Origin: Lactovum miscens
GTDB lineage: Bacteria; Bacillota; Bacilli; Lactobacillales; Streptococcaceae
DNA: 37,385 nucleotides
Direction of reading: 5' to 3'
NCBI RefSeq assembly: GCF_014202895.1
Contig: NZ_JACHHV010000017.1
Location: 1-37,385, forward strand
Below the pieces are notes generated by a model that was given only the letters and a program-made list of their open reading frames with translations, was not told the origin of the DNA and did no database searches. Below are positions 1 to 9,284 of the stretch, piece after piece (the stretch's first letter is position 1; every line of letters begins with the position of its first letter). A program made the position numbers and the translations under genes.

Positions 1-93
1 AGACTTGGATGAATTGTTATCCAAGAAAAATGTTCAAGTATCAGACACCATTTCAGATGTATCGGGGTGGCTAAATTAAATTTGCAATTTGCC
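1..93 (+). mobile_element. 3' end of an IS30-family insertion sequence (partial)
   Basis: The first 93 bases recur, perfectly inverted, at 37291-37383. Frame 3 is open from base 3 to a TAA at 72-74 and ends with NCYPRKMFKYQTPFQ followed by a few residues. This resembles the C-terminal N-x-x-PRK-x-x-x-Y-x-TP pattern of IS30-type DDE transposases. The last 25 bases (69-93, ending GCAATTTGCC) would be the terminal inverted repeat, because identity between the two copies stops exactly there. The transposase reads into the window and the rest of the element lies outside. Family assignment rests on this short tail only. Confidence 0.7.
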
Positions 94-149
94 ATCATTT
101 ATTATTTATTAATAACTTGAAGTTTTTATAAATTATGCTTTTAAAATTG

Positions 150-158
150 TGCTAAAAT
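150..158 (+). promoter_or_regulatory. Extended -10 promoter element of luxS
   Basis: TGCTAAAAT (TGn followed by a TATAAT-like hexamer) lies about 32 bases before the luxS start. No good -35 hexamer stands at the normal distance, which is typical for extended -10 promoters. A ribosome site (GGAG at 181-184) lies between it and the ATG. Confidence 0.5.
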
Positions 159-190
159 GAGTTTTATATTATAGAAAATAGGAGATAATT

Positions 191-667
191 ATGGCAGAAG
201 TAGAATCATTTCAACTGGATCACACAAAAGTCCTTGCCCCTTACATCCGTTTAATCGATGCTGAAGTCGGCTTCCACGGAGATATCATCTCAAACTTTGA
301 TGTACGATTTGTTCAACCCAATCAAAATGTTATTGGAATGGCGGCACTCCACACAATTGAACATAGTATGGCCAGTTTAATCCGCGATCGCATTGATGGG
401 ATGATTGATTTCTCACCATTTGGTTGCCAAACTGGCTTTCACATGATTATGTGGGGTGAGCATAATCCAGAAGAAATAGCTAAGGTTATTAAGTCTTCCT
501 TGGAAGAAATTGCAAGCGATGCTTTTGATTGGCCACAAGTTCCTGGTGTAGCTGAAAAAGAATGTGGCAATTACAAGAATCACAGTGTCTTTGGAGCAAA
601 AGAATGGGCCAAGAAAATCTTGTCAGAAGGGATTTCTTCAGATCCTTATGAAAGAAAAGTTATCTAA
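191..667 (+). CDS. luxS: S-ribosylhomocysteine lyase (LuxS)
   Basis: Cleaves S-ribosylhomocysteine to homocysteine and DPD, the precursor of autoinducer 2, as part of the activated methyl cycle in the cytosol. The 158-residue length is normal for the family. The metal site is visible as H54-x-x-E57-H58 plus C125 in the ECGNYK motif, with the catalytic Cys at C79 in FGCQTGFH. The ATG is preceded by GGAG at a suitable distance. It appears to have its own promoter, and a 52-codon frame starts directly at its stop codon. Nothing suggests inactivation; all catalytic residues are present. Confidence 0.97.
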   Translation: MAEVESFQLDHTKVLAPYIRLIDAEVGFHGDIISNFDVRFVQPNQNVIGMAALHTIEHSMASLIRDRIDGMIDFSPFGCQTGFHMIMWGEHNPEEIAKVIKSSLEEIASDAFDWPQVPGVAEKECGNYKNHSVFGAKEWAKKILSEGISSDPYERKVI

Positions 668-826
668 ATGGGAAAATATCAACTCGACAATAAAGGCGAA
701 GCTGCCATTGGAAAGTTTCATGAAAAAAATTCAGGAGCTGGCGGCATAGGGAGCAAAGCCCAAAATGTAACCAAGATCAAAATTACTGAACTCCGCGAGA
801 AAATGAAAAAAAAAGGCGCCAAATGA
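668..826 (+). CDS. Small basic protein of unknown function downstream of luxS
   Basis: A 52-codon frame starts with ATG immediately after the luxS TAA (no gap) and ends with TGA at 824-826. It begins MGKYQLDNKGEAAIGKFHEK and is rich in Lys and Gly with a basic C-terminus (KMKKKGAK). I recall similar short 'MGKYQLD...K.FHEKN' proteins in streptococci and lactococci but know no function. No ribosome site of its own is evident, so translation would be coupled to luxS. Its last codons form the 5' arm of the terminator hairpin, which is unusual for a real gene but not prohibitive. Confidence 0.6.
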   Translation: MGKYQLDNKGEAAIGKFHEKNSGAGGIGSKAQNVTKIKITELREKMKKKGAK

Positions 827-838
827 GTGCCTTTTTTT
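808..838 (+). terminator. Intrinsic terminator after luxS
   Basis: A run of A plus GGCGC pairs with GTGCC plus seven T across a 7-base loop (one G-T pair). The A-run/T-run symmetry makes it usable in both directions, so it may also end the opposing gene at 852-1388. Confidence 0.85.
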
Positions 839-851
839 CATTTTTGACTTT

Positions 852-1388
852 TCAGACAAGAGCTTTTTGAATGTACAGTTTAAATGACTTAAATGGAAAA
901 TAAAGCATGAGCATAAAGACAGCACTTCCAAATCCATGCATCAAATCATAAGAAATTCCAACTGAGTAATAAGCCCAAAAAACACCAAAATTCAATGTGA
1001 AAACCATGAACCACGAAATAATAAAACCATAAGCCATAGAGCTAATGAAGGCGATCCCAACTAAAATAATAAAATTCTTAAAAAGCCCCAAGCGGATGAG
1101 CAGACTAAACAAGATCAAGACAAGGCTGTAGGCAAGCATTTGTCCAAAAACCCAATAGCCCATTCCCAAGTAGAGAGCAGTTGCCAGCATTGTAAGATTG
1201 GCAACAATGATTGCATCAACGGTGCCTACATTTAAACAGATTAACAAGAACAACGTCGTAACTGGTGTAAAATTTGGAACCCACGTAAAAGCCATACGTC
1301 CAACCGAACAAATTGCTACAAGCAAGGCAAGCATTGTCAAATGTTTAATTGTTAATTTATACTTTCGATTGTAAAATTTTGAATTCAT
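852..1388 (-). CDS. ECF transporter S component (substrate-binding membrane protein), substrate unknown
   Basis: A 178-residue, very hydrophobic protein with five to six predicted membrane segments and a short basic N-terminus. The segment around residues 35-85 (PNFTPVTTLFLL, then LGMGYWVFGQMLAY) resembles the 'P-x-x-x-P-x-T ... G-x-G-W-x-x-x-QM' pattern of vitamin-type ECF S components. Such proteins capture a vitamin or precursor and work with a shared EcfAAT energising module, which is not in this window. The substrate cannot be told from sequence; a cobalamin/CbrT-like relation is only a guess. The start codon lies 9 bases from a strong -10 box and has no ribosome site, so the mRNA may be leaderless. 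It could instead start at an internal ATG (residue 19). Confidence 0.75.
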   Translation of the reverse strand: MNSKFYNRKYKLTIKHLTMLALLVAICSVGRMAFTWVPNFTPVTTLFLLICLNVGTVDAIIVANLTMLATALYLGMGYWVFGQMLAYSLVLILFSLLIRLGLFKNFIILVGIAFISSMAYGFIISWFMVFTLNFGVFWAYYSVGISYDLMHGFGSAVFMLMLYFPFKSFKLYIQKALV

Positions 1389-1397
1389 AACTGTTTC

Positions 1398-1406
1398 ATT
1401 ATAGCA
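1398..1406 (-). promoter_or_regulatory. Extended -10 promoter next to the ECF S-component start
   Basis: On the minus strand TGCTATAAT ends 9 bases before the ATG at 1386-1388. Transcription would begin at or within about 2 bases of the start codon, implying a leaderless message. Confidence 0.6.
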
Positions 1407-1753
1407 AGAAGTCCCGAAATTTTTTAATTTATAAATTTCGTTAATCTAAGCCTATTACAAAATAACTTCATTGAAACTTGATAAATTATCGCTTGAAAGA
1501 TGATGATTCTTCCTTATATCTCCCTATGATATATTTAGCGTTTCAGTAAGAACAGAATATCTGCCCTTAATATTGCCTAGACTTGAGAACAAGTTCCTTG
1601 AATTGTTATTAACTTGGCATAAATTTCACTCATCAAACGAGTGTTTCGTGAAATTCTGTCTTTTTTGACATGATCAAAAGGTTATTAACTTATTTAAAAA
1701 AATATAGACTTTAATCCTTATAAGAAACTAATTTATAACTCAGTTATTTGATC

Positions 1754-1783
1754 AAACTTTCGATGATTTCGAAAGTTTTTCTT
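1754..1783 (+). terminator. Terminator-like hairpin upstream of purA
   Basis: AAACTTTCG, a 7-base loop, then CGAAAGTTT followed by a T-rich run: a perfect 9-bp stem. No gene is read into it from the left on the plus strand, so it either ends a small untranslated RNA or attenuates purA transcription. Confidence 0.6.
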
Positions 1784-1931
1784 TCTCAGAAATTATAAAA
1801 GCCCAAAGTATAATTTGAAACACGAATATTAACTGATTTATTTTATCAATATTTGGTTATTTTCTAAACCTTTATAAAGTTTTCGGTAAAATTAAGAGTA
1901 AAATCCTTTTTTGGAAATTTTAAGGAAGTAG

Positions 1932-4551
<2,620 letters not shown>

Positions 4552-4553
4552 TC

Positions 4554-5543
4554 ATGAGTATGACACTTGACATCTTCGACTATGAAGATATTCAATTGAT
4601 TCCAAACCGTTGCGTGATCCAATCACGTTCTGAAGCGGATACTTCAGTTATACTGGGCAAGCACAGCTTTAAGCTTCCTGTAGTTCCCGCCAACATGCAA
4701 ACTATCATTGATGAAAAAATTGCTGAAATGCTCGCTCGAGAAGGATATTTCTACATCATGCATCGCTTTGAGCCTGAAAAGCGCATAGCTTTTGTTGAAA
4801 GAATGCAAAAAGAAGGTTTGATTTCATCTATTTCAGTTGGCGTAAAAGCTGAAGAACGTAAATTTGTCAAGCAGCTTGCCGAAAAGGCGCTGGTTCCTGA
4901 CTATGTTACAATTGATATTGCGCATGGTCACGCGGACTCCGTCATTGATATGATCCAATTGATCAAACGTGTGATGCCAAGCACTTTTGTCATTGCAGGA
5001 AATGTTGGAACTCCTGAAGCAGTTCGTGATCTTGAACGTGCTGGTGCAGATGCTACAAAAGTAGGAATCGGCCCTGGTAAAGTTTGTATTACGAAGGTAA
5101 AAACTGGATTTGGCACTGGTGGTTGGCAATTGGCCGCTGTTAAATGGTGTGCTAAGGCAGCTAGCAAACCAATTATTGCTGATGGTGGCATCCGGACACA
5201 TGGTGATATAGCCAAGTCTATTCGTATGGGAGCAACTATGGTAATGATTGGAAGCCTCTTCGCTGCCCACGAAGAATCTCCTGGTGAAACCATTGAAATT
5301 GATGGCAAACTATTCAAAGAGTACTTTGGTTCAGCCAGCGAGTATCAAAAAGGTGAGCATAAAAATGTTGAAGGAAAAAAAATACTTCTTCCACATAAAG
5401 GTTCCCTCAAATCTACTTTGAAGGAAATGCAAGAAGACCTTCAATCTGCAATTTCTTACGCAGGTGGTCGTGATATCGAAAGTCTGCGCAAAGTTGACTA
5501 CGTCGTTGTGAAAAATTCAATTTGGAACGGCGACAGCATCTAA
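4554..5543 (+). CDS. guaC: GMP reductase
   Basis: NADPH-dependent deamination of GMP to IMP, letting the cell turn guanine nucleotides back into IMP and then, with the two preceding enzymes, into AMP. An IMPDH/GMPR-type barrel of 329 residues without CBS domains, as expected for the bacterial GuaC type. The catalytic Cys is C178 in the loop [20 protein letters not shown] and IIADGGIR-type phosphate-binding segments are present. It starts 2 bases after the purB stop; a second in-frame ATG two codons later is an equally possible start. It is distinguished from IMP dehydrogenase by length and by KVCITK instead of the IMPDH loop. Confidence 0.93.
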   Translation: MSMTLDIFDYEDIQLIPNRCVIQSRSEADTSVILGKHSFKLPVVPANMQTIIDEKIAEMLAREGYFYIMHRFEPEKRIAFVERMQKEGLISSISVGVKAEERKFVKQLAEKALVPDYVTIDIAHGHADSVIDMIQLIKRVMPSTFVIAGNVGTPEAVRDLERAGADATKVGIGPGKVCITKVKTGFGTGGWQLAAVKWCAKAASKPIIADGGIRTHGDIAKSIRMGATMVMIGSLFAAHEESPGETIEIDGKLFKEYFGSASEYQKGEHKNVEGKKILLPHKGSLKSTLKEMQEDLQSAISYAGGRDIESLRKVDYVVVKNSIWNGDSI

Positions 5544-5560
5544 AATTTAATATTCTATAA

Positions 5561-5680
5561 CTTATTTATATCCAGGATAGGGCTGGACGTTTCTACCTCG
5601 CGACCATTGTAAAGGCGAGACAATAAGCTACTTTTTGTTTCTTATTTTTAACGTCTGCTTTTTTTGCGGGCGTTTTCTAA
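5561..5680 (+). promoter_or_regulatory. Guanine-class purine riboswitch (aptamer 5561-5627 plus expression platform) controlling xpt-pbuX
   Basis: The aptamer matches the purine riboswitch: P1 CTTATT/AATAAG, P2 CCAG/CTGG with loop GATAGGG, the invariant J2/3 GTTTCTACC, P3 CTCGC/GCGAG, and C at the position equivalent to C74 of the B. subtilis xpt aptamer (5621), which reads out guanine or hypoxanthine rather than adenine. L2 GG and L3 CC are kept for the loop-loop contact, but L3 is about 13 nt instead of 9. The P1 pair next to the pocket is U21-A75 instead of the usual A21-U75. A terminator at 5650-5678 follows. GACGTT of J2/3 (5586-5591) can pair with AACGTC of the terminator 5' arm, a plausible antiterminator, so the switch should be OFF with ligand. 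Confidence 0.93.
5650..5678 (+). terminator. Riboswitch-controlled terminator before xpt
   Basis: AACGTCTGC, seven T as the loop, then GCGGGCGTT and TTTC: a 9-bp stem with two G-T pairs and a U-tract, 80 bases before the xpt start. Confidence 0.88.
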
Positions 5681-5758
5681 TTCTTAAGCCCTCCTTATTC
5701 ATTTGCCTATTTAAAGAATATAGAATTAAACTTACACTTACATAAGAAGGGAAAATAC

Positions 5759-6352
5759 ATGAAATTACTTGAAGATAAAATTAAGAGGGATGGTCTCATT
5801 TTAGGAGATGATATTCTCAAAGTGGATAGCTTTATAACACATCAAATTGATATTGAATTGATGAAGGCGATTGGGCAACGTCTTGCTACTGTTTATACAG
5901 AAAACAAAATTACAAAAGTTGTAACCATTGAAGCCTCAGGTATCGCTCCAGCAATCTATGCAGCTGACTTTCTCCATGTTCCACTGGTTTTCGCAAAGAA
6001 ATCAAAAAACGTTACTTTGACTGATGAACTTTTAACAACAGAAGTCTTTAGTTTCACTAAAAAAGTCACTTCAACAGTTTCCATATCTCATAAATATTTG
6101 AGTCCTGAGGATAATATTTTGATTGTCGACGATTTCCTTGCCAATGGTCAAGCGGCTTCAGGCCTAGTTGACATCATTCAACAGGCTCAAAGTAATATTG
6201 CAGGTGTTGGCATCGTGATTGAAAAATCTTTTCAAGATGGACGAAAGCTCTTACAAGATAAAGGACTTCAAGTGACGGCGCTAACAAGGATTGGTAAATT
6301 TGAAAATAGACAAATCAATTTCTTAGAAGCTGATGACGCTTACCTTGATTAA
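5759..6352 (+). CDS. xpt: Xanthine phosphoribosyltransferase
   Basis: Converts xanthine (and less well guanine) with PRPP to XMP. At 197 residues it has the usual Xpt length. The PRPP-binding motif [14 protein letters not shown] is visible around residues 121-134, and the N-terminal [12 protein letters not shown] is typical of the family. The ATG is preceded by AGAAGGG. It lies 25 bases before pbuX and downstream of a guanine-class riboswitch, so it is expected to be shut off when guanine is plentiful. Confidence 0.96.
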   Translation: MKLLEDKIKRDGLILGDDILKVDSFITHQIDIELMKAIGQRLATVYTENKITKVVTIEASGIAPAIYAADFLHVPLVFAKKSKNVTLTDELLTTEVFSFTKKVTSTVSISHKYLSPEDNILIVDDFLANGQAASGLVDIIQQAQSNIAGVGIVIEKSFQDGRKLLQDKGLQVTALTRIGKFENRQINFLEADDAYLD

Positions 6353-6377
6353 ATAGGTATTACTAAAGGAGAAAATA

Positions 6378-7643
6378 ATGGAAATTCAAAAACAAGGAAA
6401 TGTAAAATCAGCCGTTCTCGGTTTACAACATCTCCTCGCTATGTACTCAGGCTCAATACTTGTGCCCTTAATGATTGCCGGCGCACTTAAATACAGCGCA
6501 ACACAGTTAACTTATCTTATTGCAACTGACATCTTTATGTGCGGCTTAGCCACCTTCTTACAACTTCAACTGCGGAAGCAATTTGGTGTTGGACTTCCAA
6601 TTGTTCTTGGTGTGGCTTTCCAATCAGTCTCACCTCTAATTTTGATCGGTAGCCGTCATGGCGCTGGTGCCATGTTTGGCGCTCTCATCGCATCTGGTAT
6701 CTTCGTCATCTTAATCTCTGGTGTTTTCTCAAAAATTCGCTCCCTCTTCCCTCCTATCGTGACTGGCTCAGTTATCACAACTATAGGTCTTAGTCTGATT
6801 CCTGTTGCTATCGGTAATATGGGCAACAATGTCCCAAAGCCAACAAGTTCAAGCTTAATTCTTGCTATTTTTACAATTGTCGTTATTCTTTTGATAAACA
6901 TTTTTACAAAAGGTTTCATCCGCTCAATCTCAATATTAATTGGTTTGATAGCTGGAACAATCCTTGCTTCATTTCTTGGTGTTGTTGATTTCAACGCTGT
7001 AGTGACAGCACCTTGGGTTCATTTACCACAACCCTTCTACTTTGCCATGCCAAAATTCTACTTTGAAGACATTCTCATGATGTGTATTATCGCTGTTGTT
7101 TCTCTTGTTGAGTCGACTGGTGTTTACTTAGCCCTAGCTGACATTACAGGTGAAGAACTGGATGAAAAACGGATGCGTAATGGTTACCGCGCTGAAGGTT
7201 TTGCAGTTCTCCTCGGCGGTATCTTTAATACTTTCCCTTATACAGGCTTTTCACAAAACGTGGGACTCGTTCAATTATCTGGAATTAAGAGTCGCAAACC
7301 TCTTTATTTCACTGCCGCCTTCTTGGTTGTCCTAGGATTAATTCCTAAGTTTGCTGCCATGGCACAACTCATTCCAAGCCCAGTGCTTGGAGGAGCCATG
7401 CTTATCATGTTTGGTATGGTCGCTACTCAAGGTATCCGTATGCTAGGAAAGGTAAATTATGACGGAAATCAAAACCTGCTAATTGCTGCTGTCTCAGTTG
7501 CCATGGGTGTTGGCTTTAACTCAACTAATCTCTTCGTTAGCCTTCCAACATTCATACAACCTTTCGTTTCAAACGGAATCGTCATGAGCACTATAAGTGC
7601 AATCATCTTAAACTTAATTTTCAATCATAGCAAAAAGGATTGA
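6378..7643 (+). CDS. pbuX: Xanthine permease (NCS2/NAT family)
   Basis: Proton-coupled uptake of xanthine to feed Xpt. A polytopic membrane protein of 421 residues with the NAT hallmarks: a QH motif near the start (LGLQHLLAMYSG, residues 16-27), an acidic signature helix ending ESTGVYLAL, and YTGFSQNVGLVQLSG. A ribosome site AAAGGAG lies 7 bases before the ATG. Cotranscribed with xpt. Assignment to xanthine rather than uracil or uric acid rests on the xpt linkage and the family motif. Confidence 0.93.
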   Translation: MEIQKQGNVKSAVLGLQHLLAMYSGSILVPLMIAGALKYSATQLTYLIATDIFMCGLATFLQLQLRKQFGVGLPIVLGVAFQSVSPLILIGSRHGAGAMFGALIASGIFVILISGVFSKIRSLFPPIVTGSVITTIGLSLIPVAIGNMGNNVPKPTSSSLILAIFTIVVILLINIFTKGFIRSISILIGLIAGTILASFLGVVDFNAVVTAPWVHLPQPFYFAMPKFYFEDILMMCIIAVVSLVESTGVYLALADITGEELDEKRMRNGYRAEGFAVLLGGIFNTFPYTGFSQNVGLVQLSGIKSRKPLYFTAAFLVVLGLIPKFAAMAQLIPSPVLGGAMLIMFGMVATQGIRMLGKVNYDGNQNLLIAAVSVAMGVGFNSTNLFVSLPTFIQPFVSNGIVMSTISAIILNLIFNHSKKD

Positions 7644-7783
7644 GCTTGACCTTCTACCTTATTTTTAATTCGCTGAGTTACTACCAACAAGCCTTCTTGA
7701 ATATATTTGAAAAATTTTTAAGCTTATTTTATGCTAGCTTTTAGCTTTCGTTAAGCTCAGATTTCTATAATACAAGCATAGAG

Positions 7784-7834
7784 ATGAGGCTACTCCTAAA
7801 GCTTCATCACTTAGTGGTCCTCCTAACCACTTAA
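7784..7834 (+). CDS. Possible 16-residue leader peptide upstream of the MFS exporter
   Basis: The ATG frame encodes MRLLLKLHHLVVLLTT, seven of whose 16 residues are Leu. The stop codon immediately follows the 3' arm of the first hairpin, and a terminator follows 22 bases later. That is the layout of translation-dependent attenuation of drug-efflux or amino-acid genes. Against it: no clear ribosome site, and an independent promoter after the terminator. It is offered as an alternative reading of the same RNA. Confidence 0.25.
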   Translation: MRLLLKLHHLVVLLTT

Positions 7835-7856
7835 AACTTTTTCATAATAACTCCTA

Positions 7857-7899
7857 AAACTAAAGAAGTCTATCATAAGATAGGCCTCTTTAGTTTTTC
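7857..7899 (+). terminator. Strong intrinsic terminator upstream of the MFS exporter
   Basis: Outer arms AACTAAAGA (7858-7866) and TCTTTAGTT (7887-7895), inner arms CTATC and GATAG around an ATAA loop, followed by TTTC. It ends the xpt-pbuX transcript or the candidate RNA. Confidence 0.88.
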
Positions 7900-7915
7900 T
7901 CAAAATTCTTCTTTC

Positions 7916-7924
7916 TGATATAAT
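7916..7924 (+). promoter_or_regulatory. Extended -10 promoter of the MFS exporter
   Basis: TGATATAAT, a perfect extended -10, lies 17 bases before the ATG at 7942. The leader would be only about 11 bases, with AAGAAAG as a weak ribosome site. Confidence 0.65.
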
Positions 7925-7941
7925 TTACTAAGAAAGTAATT

Positions 7942-9240
7942 ATGAAAAATATAGAAAATTTTTCTGAAAAAAAAGAACTAACCTTTGGGCAACAATTCAT
8001 TAGTGTATTTCTACCAACGATGGTCTATGAGATTGGAATTGGGGCAGTAACTCCTGTGATTCCTCTCTTTGCATTAGAATTACATGCTAGTCCGGGTGTT
8101 GCTGCTTTAATTGTTGCATTACTGGGAATCGGTCAGGTAGCAGGTGATGTACCTGCAGGAATACTTGCCACACGTCTGGGTGATCGAAAAGCAATGCTCT
8201 ATGGATCTATAGCCACATTGATTCTGCTTATCCTATGCGCCTTTACACCAAACTGGTGGATTTTTGCGATTGCAACTTTTTTCTTAGGCATGATCAATTC
8301 ACTATTTGTACTAGCAAGGCAGTCTTATCTTACTGAAGTTACTCCTGTTCATCGACGCTCTCTCTCCTTATCAATGCTTGGTGGTATGCAACGCATTGGT
8401 TCCCTCATCGGTCCTTTCCTTGGTGGCCTCATCATGTCTATCTTTGCCATTCAAACCAGCCATGGATCTCAAGATTGGTTACAGGGGGCTTATTGGATTG
8501 CAGCCATTTTGACTTGTGTAACCTTTCTAGTTGTTTTTATGATTCCCGAAATTGAACATTCAACAGGTAAAATCATAGGTGAAAAAAAGTCCGTTAAGCA
8601 AAGTTTTATTCTTAAAAACCATGCAAGAATGTTTGCTACATTGGGCATTGCTATCATTTTAGTAGGGGCGGTTCGCCAGACGTCAAGTACTGCCATTCCA
8701 CTTTGGGCTGCCCACATTGGGCTGAATGCCTCAACTACATCTTATGTCTTTGGCTTAGCTAACCTACTTGATGCCATGCTATTCTATCCAGCTGGAAAGA
8801 TAATGGATCGCTATGGACGTATGTGGGTAGCTGTTCCGTCCATGATTATCTTGGGATCAGCCATCCTCTTTATTCCTTTGACTCACTCAGCTTGGTCAAT
8901 AGCAATCGTTTCTCTCGTCATGGGACTTGGTAATTCAATCGGAGCCGGAATGATTATGACCATTTCTGCTGACATTGCCCCTGTTGAATATCGTCCACAA
9001 TTTCTGGCAACAACTCGTCTTTTCGGAGATGTTGGCGCAGCAGCTGGTCCCTTGATTGTCGCAGCCGGTGCTGCAATTAGTTGGTTAGCTGGTGGTATTT
9101 GGCTCCTTGGTGCATCAGGCATTACTTCAGCGGGTATTATGGCTATTACTCTTGAAAAATTTACACCTCATGCCAATCAACGCACCCGTTTAAAGTATGG
9201 ATTCACAAAAGATGGACGTATTTCTAGAAGACAAAAATAA
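7942..9240 (+). CDS. Major facilitator superfamily transporter, probable drug exporter
   Basis: A 432-residue membrane protein with about 12 hydrophobic segments and a central hydrophilic loop (residues ~205-225). MFS features include GDVPAGILATRLGDRKAM in the loop between segments 2 and 3 (motif A-like G-x-x-x-D-R-x-x) and GRMWV after the sixth/seventh segment pair with DRYGR. The GPFLGG motif in segment 5 is of the motif C type found in antiporters (exporters). The C-terminal tail is basic. It converges on a multidrug ABC exporter and shares a terminator with it. The substrate cannot be named. Confidence 0.85.
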   Translation: MKNIENFSEKKELTFGQQFISVFLPTMVYEIGIGAVTPVIPLFALELHASPGVAALIVALLGIGQVAGDVPAGILATRLGDRKAMLYGSIATLILLILCAFTPNWWIFAIATFFLGMINSLFVLARQSYLTEVTPVHRRSLSLSMLGGMQRIGSLIGPFLGGLIMSIFAIQTSHGSQDWLQGAYWIAAILTCVTFLVVFMIPEIEHSTGKIIGEKKSVKQSFILKNHARMFATLGIAIILVGAVRQTSSTAIPLWAAHIGLNASTTSYVFGLANLLDAMLFYPAGKIMDRYGRMWVAVPSMIILGSAILFIPLTHSAWSIAIVSLVMGLGNSIGAGMIMTISADIAPVEYRPQFLATTRLFGDVGAAAGPLIVAAGAAISWLAGGIWLLGASGITSAGIMAITLEKFTPHANQRTRLKYGFTKDGRISRRQK

Positions 9241-9241
9241 T

Positions 9242-9284
9242 ATTAGATTAAAAAAAACTCAACTTGAGTTTTTTTTAATCTAAT
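9242..9284. terminator. Bidirectional terminator shared by the MFS and ABC exporters
   Basis: A perfect 19-bp inverted repeat, ATTAGATTAAAAAAAACTC with its complement at 9266-9284, around a 5-base loop. A-runs and T-runs on both sides serve both strands. The 3' arm contains the stop codon of the minus-strand ABC gene (9280-9282). Confidence 0.95.

Larger units (their letters stand above)
7778..7899 (+). ncRNA. Candidate small RNA or attenuating leader between pbuX and the MFS exporter
   Basis: A TATAAT (7766-7771, no convincing -35) precedes an array of ACTCCTAAA (7792-7800), a hairpin AGTGGT/ACCACT (7813-7831) whose loop exposes CCTCCT, a second ACTCCTAAA (7850-7858), and a strong terminator (7857-7899). 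The exposed motifs are complementary to Shine-Dalgarno sequences. The plan matches that of the candidate at 13006-13079. It may be a trans-acting small RNA, or a leader for the downstream exporter, which however has its own promoter at 7916-7924. The short frame 7784-7834 overlaps it. Confidence 0.45.

Noticed and set aside
2-79. Alternative frame of the left end (LSKKNVQVSDTISDVSGWLN) as the transposase tail
   Set aside because: In the right-hand copy the two extra bases create an in-frame TGA just before this stretch, whereas frame 3 stays open and resembles IS30 transposase ends.
4833-5317. Long antisense frames inside guaC
   Set aside because: Shadow of the codon pattern of a well-identified gene; no ribosome site or promoter on that strand.
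7784-7834. Leader peptide of a branched-chain amino acid operon
   Set aside because: The Leu-rich peptide looks similar, but no ilv or leu gene follows; the next gene is an MFS transporter.
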